Of a stretch of 64,000 nt of DNA, positions 8,892 through 16,800 are shown piece after piece (position 1 is the first letter of the stretch; every line of letters starts with the position of its first letter). The stretch spans positions 17,817 through 81,816 of the forward strand of contig JABDGP010000003.1 in the NCBI GenBank assembly GCA_013285945.1, in the 5' to 3' direction. A model generated the notes under the pieces. It worked only from the letters and a program-made list of their open reading frames with translations, was not told the origin of the DNA and did no database searches. The DNA comes from Bacteroidota bacterium (lineage in GTDB: Bacteria; Bacteroidota; Bacteroidia; Cytophagales; Cyclobacteriaceae). The position numbers and the translations under genes are program-made.

Positions 8892-9569
8892 ATGATAAAG
8901 CTCCAGGACATAGACAAGTACATCGATTCCCGTTTTCAGCGCACTTTTATCTTGAAGGGCATTGATCTGGAAGTAAAGCAAGGCGAATTCCTCACCATAA
9001 TGGGTCCGAGTGGTGCAGGCAAATCATCGATCATGAATATTATAGGCATGCTCGATGAGCCGTCGGCCGGAGAATATTACTTTTTCGACGAGCCGGTGCA
9101 CAAAATGAAGGAAAAGCAGAAGAGTGAGATGCACAAAAACTACATCGGCTTCATTTTTCAGGCATACCACCTCATCGATGAGCTTACGGTTTATGAAAAT
9201 ATTGAGACACCTCTATTATATAAAGGAGTGAATGGCAACATGCGCAAAAGCATGGTGGCGGAGATGCTTGATCGCTTCAATATGGTAGCCAAAAAAGATT
9301 TGTTTCCCGAGCAATTGAGTGGTGGCCAGCAGCAATTGGTGGGCATCGCCCGCGCAATTGTAGGCGAGCCAAAACTGTTACTGGCCGATGAGCCTACAGG
9401 CAATCTGCACTCTGACCAGGGAAAACAGATCATGGATATTTTTCAAAAATTAAATGACGAAGGCATCACGATTATACAAGTGACACACTCCGAAGAAAAC
9501 GCTCAACGAGGAAAGCGCATTATTCGCTTAGCCGATGGCGCAGTAGCAGCAGATGAAATTGTACGATAA
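8892..9569 (+). CDS. ABC transporter ATP-binding protein (MacB/LolD type)
   Basis: 225 residues from the ATG at 8892 ([10 protein letters not shown]). A TTG 42 bases upstream (8850) keeps the frame open, but the ATG fits the usual start of the family. Walker A is GPSGAGKSS (about residues 38-46), the signature is [15 protein letters not shown], and Walker B is [11 protein letters not shown], followed by a D-loop and the switch histidine in VTHSE. The sequence type is that of the MacB/LolD/FtsE group, which works with MacB-like permeases to move lipoproteins, peptides or drugs across the envelope. The next gene encodes a TolC-like outer membrane protein, 9 bases after the stop. No permease or periplasmic adaptor lies next to the pair, so these parts must be elsewhere. 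Confidence 0.9.
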   Translation: MIKLQDIDKYIDSRFQRTFILKGIDLEVKQGEFLTIMGPSGAGKSSIMNIIGMLDEPSAGEYYFFDEPVHKMKEKQKSEMHKNYIGFIFQAYHLIDELTVYENIETPLLYKGVNGNMRKSMVAEMLDRFNMVAKKDLFPEQLSGGQQQLVGIARAIVGEPKLLLADEPTGNLHSDQGKQIMDIFQKLNDEGITIIQVTHSEENAQRGKRIIRLADGAVAADEIVR

Positions 9570-9578
9570 GACCGTAAT

Positions 9579-10925
9579 ATGAAAAAATCACTTTTAATCA
9601 CTTTAACATTAGGCTTGAGCTTTTGTTCATTGGCTCAAACAAAAGTCCTTACGTTTGAAGACGCCGTAAAAATTGCATTGCGAAACGGAGTCCTACTTAA
9701 CACGCAGAAGAACAATCTGGAGTTGAATGTGATGCAACGCAATTATAGCATTGCAGGATTAGGTCCTACATTAAATATTAATACTACAGCCCAACGGGTG
9801 TATGGAAACACATTTATTCAGCAAAAAGGCATTGTTATTAATGGTAAGGTCGACAACGTTGCCGGTTCATTAAACTCTAATATCAACTTATTCAATGGAT
9901 TTTCGCAGGTAAACAGAGTACGGCAAGCTGAAAGTGCGCTGGACGCTCAATCGTTTTATGTTAACAGAACATCGCAAGACATCATTAGCACAATCTCGTT
10001 GCAATATTTGCAGGTGCTTCTGGACATTGAATTGTTAAAAATCGCAAACGAAAATTGGGTAGCACTAAAGAAAACACTGGAACAAATAAAAGAACAAGTA
10101 GCCTTGGGCGCAAAATCACCGGTAGATGAATATAATCAGGACTCACAAGCGAAAGGCGGCGAGATACTTGCACTGCAGGCTCAAATCAATTTGCTCAACG
10201 ACAGAGCACTTCTCACACAAACCCTATTGATGGATCCGAATGAGGAATTTGATGTTGTTAAGCCAGACTGGGATGTAAATTCGGTGACTGCTGATAAAAT
10301 GGAACTGGAACCATTATTCGATACAGCGTTAAAAAATCGCGGCGACTATTTAAGAGCCAAGAAGAATGAAGAGTCTTCACGGTTTGGTATGAAGGCATTC
10401 AAGGCAACCATGTTGCCAACCTTAAGTATGTACAATACCATATATACCACCTATAACTACGTGTATCTGGATGTCAATAACAGCTTCGATCAGCAAGTCA
10501 AGAGTGATAACTTAAGAAAGTTTACCGGTTTTCAGCTCACAATTCCAATTTTAGGCGGAAACCAGAATCTTCAAAACAGGACTAATTACATTACACAAAA
10601 AATCACATACAACAACAATCAATTAGCGACCAAGAACGCAGAAATCCAGGTAAAAACAGACGTAATGAGGGCCTATCAAAATATGAAACTTTATGCTCAA
10701 TCGTATACACTTAATATTGATCAGGTAAAATCAGCTGAAAAGGCATTAGAACTGGAAACTGAGAGGTACACCTTAGGTGCCACCAGTTTTGTGGAATACG
10801 CAAACGCTAATCGGGTGCTTGTGCAAGCCCAAACCAGCAAGGCGCAGTCCGAATACCGCCTTTTGTTCCAAAAAGTATTGGTGGATTATGCTATTGGAAC
10901 GATAAAGCCTGAGGACTTCAAGTAG
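9579..10925 (+). CDS. TolC-family outer membrane efflux protein
   Basis: 448 residues. The signal peptide ends SLAQ (about residue 20). The body shows the internal duplication of the outer membrane efflux protein family: two long coiled-coil halves, the first with YLQVLLDIELLKIANENW and the second with MRAYQNMKLYAQSY and ALELETERYTLGATSFVEYANANRVL. Members form a trimeric duct through the outer membrane and periplasm for tripartite exporters. The 9-base spacing from the ABC ATPase gene indicates one transcript and one export machine. A hairpin with a T-run lies 30 bases after the stop. The exported substrate is unknown. Confidence 0.9.
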   Translation: MKKSLLITLTLGLSFCSLAQTKVLTFEDAVKIALRNGVLLNTQKNNLELNVMQRNYSIAGLGPTLNINTTAQRVYGNTFIQQKGIVINGKVDNVAGSLNSNINLFNGFSQVNRVRQAESALDAQSFYVNRTSQDIISTISLQYLQVLLDIELLKIANENWVALKKTLEQIKEQVALGAKSPVDEYNQDSQAKGGEILALQAQINLLNDRALLTQTLLMDPNEEFDVVKPDWDVNSVTADKMELEPLFDTALKNRGDYLRAKKNEESSRFGMKAFKATMLPTLSMYNTIYTTYNYVYLDVNNSFDQQVKSDNLRKFTGFQLTIPILGGNQNLQNRTNYITQKITYNNNQLATKNAEIQVKTDVMRAYQNMKLYAQSYTLNIDQVKSAEKALELETERYTLGATSFVEYANANRVLVQAQTSKAQSEYRLLFQKVLVDYAIGTIKPEDFK

Positions 10926-10946
10926 CCTGATTTTCAAAATTTTATT

Positions 10947-10954
10947 TACCTTTG
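10947..10954 (+). promoter_or_regulatory. Bacteroidota -7 element (TACCTTTG) upstream of rpsA
   Basis: TACCTTTG matches the consensus TAnnTTTG of the Bacteroidota primary sigma factor. It lies 106 bases before the rpsA ATG and immediately before the hairpin at 10955-10980. I did not find a clear TTG box 19-21 bases upstream, so the call rests on the -7 match and position. Confidence 0.5.
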
Positions 10955-10985
10955 CAGCCCCGCTGAAACCAGTCGGGCTGTTTTT
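10955..10985 (+). terminator. Hairpin plus T-run between tolC-like gene and rpsA (terminator or rpsA leader structure)
   Basis: CAGCCC (10955-10960) pairs with GGGCTG (10975-10980), with CTG/CAG pairing inside, and TTTTTATT follows. It fits an intrinsic terminator for the ABC-TolC transcript. It also directly follows the putative rpsA -7 element, so part of it may belong to the rpsA leader. Confidence 0.65.
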
Positions 10986-11060
10986 ATTAACAAAACAGCA
11001 TGTTTAACAAAATTGTGGTAGTCTGCCCACTCTGCCGCATGTATCAATAGGGCAATTTGT

Positions 11061-13076
11061 ATGGCGAAAGTTCAAAAAGGCAGCGATGCCAAAATCGAAA
11101 AGAAAACAGAAGCACCCAAAAAGCCCCTTGCTATCAAAGGTGCTGAAGCCGATGTAGATGTAAAAACTGCAGAAGCGGAACTCGAACAAGATGAGTTGGC
11201 AGCCTTCAAAGCAGCCAAGAAAAGAGAAGAAGAAGAAGGCATCAGCCGGATGATCCGCGATGTAACGGCCCGCAAAGCCACAAACACCAGTGTATCTCTC
11301 GAAAATTTCGACTGGGAAGCTTTTGATAAAAAAGGATTCGGAGAAGGCTATTCTTCCAAAGACCGTCAGGAATTAGACAAACTTTACGGAGGCACTATCG
11401 CATCAGTAAATGAAAGTGAAGTAGTTCAGGGTTCGGTAGTTGGTATCAACGATCGCGATGTGATCCTGAACATCGGCTTTAAATCTGATGGTCTCGTGCC
11501 ATTAGCCGAATTCAAAGACATGCCCAACCTGAAAATTGGTGACATCGTTGACCTCTTCATTGAAGAGCGCGAAAACACCATGGGCCAATTGATCCTTTCC
11601 AGAAGGAAAGCCAAATTGGTGAAAGGATGGGAATATGTACAAACAGCTCTCGACAAAGACCAGATCATCGAAGGCTTTGTGAAACGCAGAACCAAAGGCG
11701 GGTTGATCGTGGATGTATTCGGTATTGAAGCATTCTTGCCAGGTTCACAAATTGATGTGAAACCAATCCGTGACTTTGATATTTATGTAAACAAGAATAT
11801 TGAAGTGAAAGTGGTGAAGATCAACTACACCAACGACAACGTAGTGGTATCGCATAAGGTATTGATTGAAAAAGATCTCGAACAACAAAAAGCAGCCATC
11901 CTTACCAACCTTGAAAAAGGACAAGTTCTTGAAGGTGTGATCAAAAACATGACCAACTTCGGAGTGTTCATTGACCTTGGTGGCGTAGATGGCTTATTGC
12001 ATATCACTGATATTTCGTGGGGCAGAATCAACCATCCTGAAGAATTATTGAAATTAGATCAGGTGGTGAAAGTTGTAGTGCTTGATTTCGACGAAGACAA
12101 GAGAAGAATTTCTTTAGGCATGAAGCAATTGACTTCACATCCTTGGGATTCACTCGCTGCCGACATCGCAGTTGGCTCGAAAGTAAAAGGCAGAATCGTA
12201 AATGTAGCCGATTATGGCGCGTTCCTCGAACTGCAACCAGGTGTAGAAGGCTTGATCCACGTTTCAGAAATGAGCTGGTCACAGCATTTGCGCAACCCAC
12301 AAGACTTCATTAAAGTGGGCGACGAACTGAATGCCGTTGTTTTAACTATCGATCGCGCTGAGCGCAAGATGAGTCTTGGTATTAAACAACTTACCGAAGA
12401 CCCCTGGACACGTCAGGATATATTGGCCAAGTATGCTGTTGGCACACGCCACAAAGGTATCGTTCGCAATCTTACCAACTTCGGTCTGTTCATCGAACTC
12501 GAAGAAGGTATTGACGGCCTGGTACACGTTTCTGACTTGAGCTGGACGAAAAAAATCAAGCATCCGTCAGAATTTACCAAAGTTGGCGATTCTATCGAAG
12601 TACAGGTATTGGAACTGGATGCTGTGAACCGCAGACTGGCGTTGAGCCATAAGCACCTCGAAGAAAACCCTTGGGATACTTTCGAGACGATCTTCACAGT
12701 AGGTTCAACTCAAAAAGGTACGATCATCAGCAAGAACGACAAAGGTGTTGTGATTGAGTTGCCTTATGGCATCGAAGGCTTCTGCTCGCTGAAGAACCTG
12801 GCGAAAGAAGACAACTCGAAAGCCGAAACTGGTGAATCGTATGACTTTAAAGTGCTTGAGTTTTCTAAAGAAGACAGACGCATTACGTTAAGCCTGAAGG
12901 CCATGTGGTCTGCCGAAGAAGAAAAGGTTGCACCTAAGAAAAAGGCAGCGCCTAGCAAAGGCAAGACTATCGATAAAATCAATCAGGAGTCAGAGAAATC
13001 TACCCTTGGTGATCTTGAGGCGTTAAGCGCATTGAAAGAGAAGATGAAATCCAAGCCTGCTGGCGAAGCGAATTAA
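11061..13076 (+). CDS. rpsA: 30S ribosomal protein S1
   Basis: 671 residues. A charged N-terminal extension of about 110 residues (rich in Lys, Glu and Ala) precedes six S1 RNA-binding repeats between about residues 115 and 620. They are marked by patterns such as GVIKNMTNFGVFIDLGGVDG, GRIVNVADYGAFLELQPGVEG and GIVRNLTNFGLFIELEEGIDG, each followed by a L-H-V/I-S/T-D/E-x-S-W element. S1 binds mRNA at the ribosome and helps initiation, which matters in Bacteroidota because Shine-Dalgarno sites are rare. The C-terminal tail (about 50 residues) is Lys-rich. The length is slightly above that of many Bacteroidota S1 proteins because of the N-terminal extension. A strong terminator follows. Confidence 0.97.
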   Translation: MAKVQKGSDAKIEKKTEAPKKPLAIKGAEADVDVKTAEAELEQDELAAFKAAKKREEEEGISRMIRDVTARKATNTSVSLENFDWEAFDKKGFGEGYSSKDRQELDKLYGGTIASVNESEVVQGSVVGINDRDVILNIGFKSDGLVPLAEFKDMPNLKIGDIVDLFIEERENTMGQLILSRRKAKLVKGWEYVQTALDKDQIIEGFVKRRTKGGLIVDVFGIEAFLPGSQIDVKPIRDFDIYVNKNIEVKVVKINYTNDNVVVSHKVLIEKDLEQQKAAILTNLEKGQVLEGVIKNMTNFGVFIDLGGVDGLLHITDISWGRINHPEELLKLDQVVKVVVLDFDEDKRRISLGMKQLTSHPWDSLAADIAVGSKVKGRIVNVADYGAFLELQPGVEGLIHVSEMSWSQHLRNPQDFIKVGDELNAVVLTIDRAERKMSLGIKQLTEDPWTRQDILAKYAVGTRHKGIVRNLTNFGLFIELEEGIDGLVHVSDLSWTKKIKHPSEFTKVGDSIEVQVLELDAVNRRLALSHKHLEENPWDTFETIFTVGSTQKGTIISKNDKGVVIELPYGIEGFCSLKNLAKEDNSKAETGESYDFKVLEFSKEDRRITLSLKAMWSAEEEKVAPKKKAAPSKGKTIDKINQESEKSTLGDLEALSALKEKMKSKPAGEAN

Positions 13077-13097
13077 TCCAATGATTTTTTCTGAACG

Positions 13098-13128
13098 GAA
13101 AGTGGCTTTCGGGCCACTTTCTTTTTTT
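13098..13128 (+). terminator. Intrinsic terminator of rpsA
   Basis: A 9-bp perfect stem GAAAGTGGC / GCCACTTTC (13098-13106 with 13113-13121) with a 6-base loop is followed by seven T. It starts 21 bases after the rpsA stop codon. Confidence 0.9.
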
Positions 13129-13158
13129 GAAAGAATCCGGTTTTGTTTTTTAGTTTTG
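13126..13158 (+). promoter_or_regulatory. Promoter of tRNA-Cys
   Basis: TTTG (13126-13129), a 21-base spacer and TAGTTTTG (13151-13158) fit the Bacteroidota -33/-7 promoter (TTG, then TAnnTTTG). The tRNA 5' end lies 10 bases further on. The -33 box overlaps the T-run of the rpsA terminator. Confidence 0.7.
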
Positions 13159-13168
13159 TGAATCAAAA

Positions 13169-13239
13169 GGTCTCGTGGCCGAGTGGCTAGGCTGAGCTCT
13201 GCAAAAGCTCCTACAGCGGTTCGAATCCGCTCGAGACCT
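13169..13239 (+). tRNA. tRNA-Cys (anticodon GCA)
   Basis: A complete 71-base cloverleaf. Acceptor stem GGTCTCG (13169-13175) pairs with CGAGACC (13232-13238), with T13239 as discriminator. The D stem is GCC/GGC. Anticodon stem GAGCT/AGCTC encloses loop CTGCAAA with anticodon GCA. The variable loop is CTAC. T stem AGCGG/CCGCT encloses TTCGAAT. CCA is not encoded and must be added after transcription. The 3' part of this gene is repeated three more times directly downstream. Confidence 0.97.
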
Positions 13240-13242
13240 CTG

Positions 13243-13278
13243 AAAACCCGTTACATTTTGTGACGGGTTTTTGTTTTT
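13243..13278 (+). terminator. Terminator of tRNA-Cys (first array hairpin)
   Basis: AAAACCCG-TTACA pairs with TGTGA-CGGGTTTT around a TTT loop, giving a stem of about 13 bp with one G-T pair, followed by TTGTTTTT. It starts 4 bases after the tRNA. The same hairpin recurs in the following units with small changes. Confidence 0.85.
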
Positions 13279-13281
13279 AAT

Positions 13282-13310
13282 GGAGCTTTTGCAGAGCTAA
13301 AATGCTCTGC
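13282..13310 (+). other. Reverse-complement copy of the tRNA-Cys anticodon arm with adjoining foldback
   Basis: Positions 13282-13298 are a 17/17 reverse complement of tRNA positions 13195-13211 (anticodon stem-loop). The right part GCAGAGC (13291-13297) also pairs with GCTCTGC (13304-13310) across loop TAAAAT. Units 2 and 3 keep this element with two substitutions (GGCGC for GGAGC and GAGCC for GAGCT). Confidence 0.9.
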
Positions 13311-13625
13311 CTTAAAATTGTTCTCCCACAGCGGTTCGAATCCGCTCGAGACCTCTGAAAACCCGTTACATTTTGTGTGGCGGGTTTCTGTTTTTAGTGG
13401 CGCTTTTGCAGAGCCAAAATGCTCTGCCTTAAAATTGTTCTCCTACAGTGGTTCGAATCCGCTCGAGACCTCTGAAAACCCGTTACATTTTGTGTGACGG
13501 GTTTCTGTTTTTAGTGGCGCTTTTGCAGAGCCAAAATGCTCTGCCTTAAAAACTGCTCTCCTACAGCCGTTCGAATCCGCTCGAGTCCTCTGAAAACCCG
13601 TTACATTTTGTGCGCCGGTTTTTTG

Positions 13626-13829
13626 TATTATGAGCCCAATCAAATGTGTTGCTTCATTTTCAGGTACTTCATTCTATCCTTTCTCATTCTAAGCCCTCAT
13701 TTAATAAATGGATGATTAGGTTTAATAAACCTCTCGAATTCTAAGCTAGTAAAAGCTTTACTTGATCTCAACTCTTACTGATCGTGAAAGCGCGAGGCAG
13801 AGAATCCAAGTGAAAAAAAATCTAATTTT
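13626..13829. other. Non-coding gap between tRNA-derived array and exoprotein gene
   Basis: About 200 A/T-rich bases after the last partial unit. I see no open frame, hairpin with T-run or clear TAnnTTTG element here; the promoter of the 13830 gene is not obvious. Confidence 0.5.
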
Positions 13830-16800
13830 ATGAGACGCCACCAATTACACCTGTTAGTTATTACTCATTGCCTGATTTTGACCTTTCCGAGATTTGCCAA
13901 TGCGCAACAGGTCTCCCAAACTCCTCCGCCCGGATGGGAGAAAATTGTTAAGCAGAAAGCGGACGCTTTGGATCATAATTTTCCGCTTGATAAAAGGGCA
14001 CATAGATTGCAAAATGCTGCTGAACACAAACCTCTTTTGCAGTCGGCTCTGAAAAATAAGGTAAATCAATCAAAACAGGCTCGGGTAATTGGATCGAATT
14101 ACCAGTGGGAAAAACTACATACGGAATCAGAAGGAGGCTTTACCAATGACATTGTATCAGTGAACAATGTACTTTTTATGAGTCATTATGATGAATTGTT
14201 TAAGTCAAGCGATGGAGGATACACTTGGAACTTTGTTTTGAAAGCTCCTTCAGATGTTTATGGCAACGCAAATTTTAATTCGGATGATGTCAAAATTTTT
14301 ACTTCTGGTACTAACATACTCTTTGGCGATCATTTATCTAAAGACAATGGAGATACATGGCAGGTAGTTATGCTTGGTACTAATCCAAGACCTTCCTTTT
14401 ATGTTCCATTGAGTCATGGCCTTCTTGGAAGCGATATATATACTGGCACTTATTACCACGGAATATATAAGTCTACTGATTTAGGTAATTCCTATGCCAC
14501 TTTAAACAATGGCCTTTTTTTTGATGGTTCATTTTATTCAGGTATTGAATCCATTCAGTTTTATAATAATCAACCCGTTATCAGTGTAAACGGTAATGGA
14601 TTAGGTGGTGGAGGAATTTGGAAATTCGACGGGTCTTCATGGATTAAATGTGTCGGTAATGGTCTCCCCATGGGAAGCTGGAATGGAGGGACTACGAATT
14701 TTTATTACATCACCAATATTGGCTTTTTAAATTCTGCTTGGTACGCAAGTACAAACAATGGGGTCTATGTTAGTAATGATCAAGGAACGAACTGGACCAA
14801 ACTAAACCTACCGGATGTATTCACTGCTCCTTGGCCCCCAGTTTATTATAAGGTCAATATTGTAAATGGTAAGATTTACGCTGCTTATTATAATGATTTG
14901 TACATCAGTGTTGATGGAGGTGTAACATGGATTCACCGTCAACTGCCTTATAACGCAGATATCAAAAGAGTTACCGAAAGCGGTAATGACATTGTAGCGG
15001 CTACTTCCAATGGGGTATACCGATCAGCAGATTCGGGAATATCCTGGCAGCCAAGCAACAAGGGTTTTGAACGAAGGTATTATAACGCATTTAACACATT
15101 TAAAGATTATGGAAACAATTCCTTTGCATCCTCAAATCCCGGAGGAGTAATCTCTTCAACGGACAAAGGAAGTACTTGGGTTCCATTTAATAATGGCCTT
15201 AATACATTAAATAGTACTATTGGGCTTTACTCCTCGAATTCTGATTTATATGTGAACGATGCAGGTGTCTACAAAGCCGACTTATCCAATAATGCTTGGT
15301 CTCCAATCGGTCAGAATTTTCCTGTAACATACATTACTGATATGAAAACAACGTCTGCTGGGACGTATGTCCTGGGCAGTAGTTTATTTTTTTCAGCCAA
15401 CGGATCAACCTGGACAAATATTTTTCAAGGCGTTAAGGACAGTAACGGTGATTTGCTTCCTGACGGAGAAGTAAGCGCAATTTTAATTGACCAATGTGTG
15501 TTTTATTTAGGCACTTATGATTATGGCTTCTATCGCTCTACAGATAATGGAGCTAGTTGGCAAACATTGAATTTTAATGGCGGTGGAATTTATCAGATTG
15601 AAAAGATAGCAAGTACATTTTATCTAATCAGCGATGCAGGCTTATACAAATCATCAGACAATGGAAATACTTGGACGTTAATTGATTTCTCCAGCTACAA
15701 TACATCAACTTCAATATGTTACCCTTCATCAATTATCAATGATAATGGGAGAGTAATTTTGGGCCTAAGCCTTGTTTATAGCTATAATCAATTTGAAAAG
15801 GCTTTCATCCTTGTTTCTGATGACGGCGTCACCTGGGACCAATACGGATCTGATTTAAGCAGTGAATATGGCTCTGCCTACCAGTTAATTGGTAACTATA
15901 TATACTTAGGTTCTTTGCATGGCCTTTGGAGAATTCCTTTTTCATTGCCTGATCCAATTCCATTCTCCACTAATATCACATATAGAAGTTTCACCGTCAA
16001 TTGGAATTATTCATCAAACAAGGCCAATGACGCTGTCCAATTATTCATTTCAGAAACGAGTGATTTCAGCAAATTTGTCGAATACGATGTAGTGGAATCG
16101 GGCAAATCATTTACGGTATACGGACTCAAGCCCAGTTCGACCTACTATTGGAAAATATCTTCGCCTGCTGGCAACTCACAGGTCATGAGTATAACCACAA
16201 CACTCAATCCAAAACCAGACAACACGCAATTGTGGGGTGTAACAGCAATTGGATCTTCAAGCGGTGATGGCACTAATATTTTTAGTATAGATGCAGATGG
16301 TTCTGATTTTAGGGAAATTTATAGTAATCTTTTTACTTATGGTTTCGGAATAATTCAGGCAAGCGACGGCTATGTTTATTCGATTGGAGTTACTGATACA
16401 CAGGGAGCTGGAGGTATTGCTGAATTAGCAGCTATTTATAAGACTAAGCCAGACGGTTCTGGGGCTGTGCTGTTTTACTCTGACCCATCTTTTAATCCCA
16501 ATAATGTTGGAATTATGGAGGCATCAGATGGAAATTTTTATGGCACCAATGGGTTTGGTATTTATAAGATTACCAAGTCAGGCATTTTTCAGCAAATATT
16601 TAGTTTGCCAGCACGTGCACTTAGCCAGACTCTTACAGAGGGCAATGATGGATATTTATATGGGGTCTGTGGCTCAACCGTTTATAAAATTGACAAAAAT
16701 GGAAATGGATATAGTGTGCTTTATACCTTTTCAATAGGAAATGGTACTACTGGAACTTTTGTAAAAGATTTAAACGGTGATCTTTATGGCAAATATTATT

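Larger units (their letters stand above)
13239..13625 (+). repeat. Tandem array derived from the tRNA-Cys 3' half and its terminator (3 units plus a partial fourth)
   Basis: Units span 13239-13353 (115 bp), 13354-13470 (117 bp) and 13471-13588 (118 bp), with a partial unit at 13589-13625. Each full unit contains, in order: a terminator-like hairpin (AAAACCCG...CGGGTTT), a T-rich stretch, a segment related to the reverse complement of the anticodon arm, a foldback GCAGAGC/GCTCTGC, an A/T-rich linker, and 31 bases of the tRNA 3' part (from the end of the anticodon stem through the acceptor). The 31-base part matches the tRNA at 30, 30 and 29 positions. None of the copies has the 5' acceptor strand or D arm, so none is a tRNA gene. 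The copies decay with distance (the third has a T-stem mismatch and an acceptor change). Possible origins are repeated integration and loss of a tRNA-targeting element, or slippage amplification. Confidence 0.95.

Noticed and set aside
13239-13625. CRISPR array
   Set aside because: Units are near-identical over their whole ~116 bp with no variable spacers, and the repeat derives from the neighbouring tRNA gene.
13240-13625. Further tRNA-Cys genes in the repeat array
   Set aside because: No copy has the 5' acceptor strand, D arm or a complete anticodon arm.
13443-13643. Minus-strand open frame of 66 codons
   Set aside because: It is the antisense of the tRNA-derived repeats and encodes nothing recognisable.
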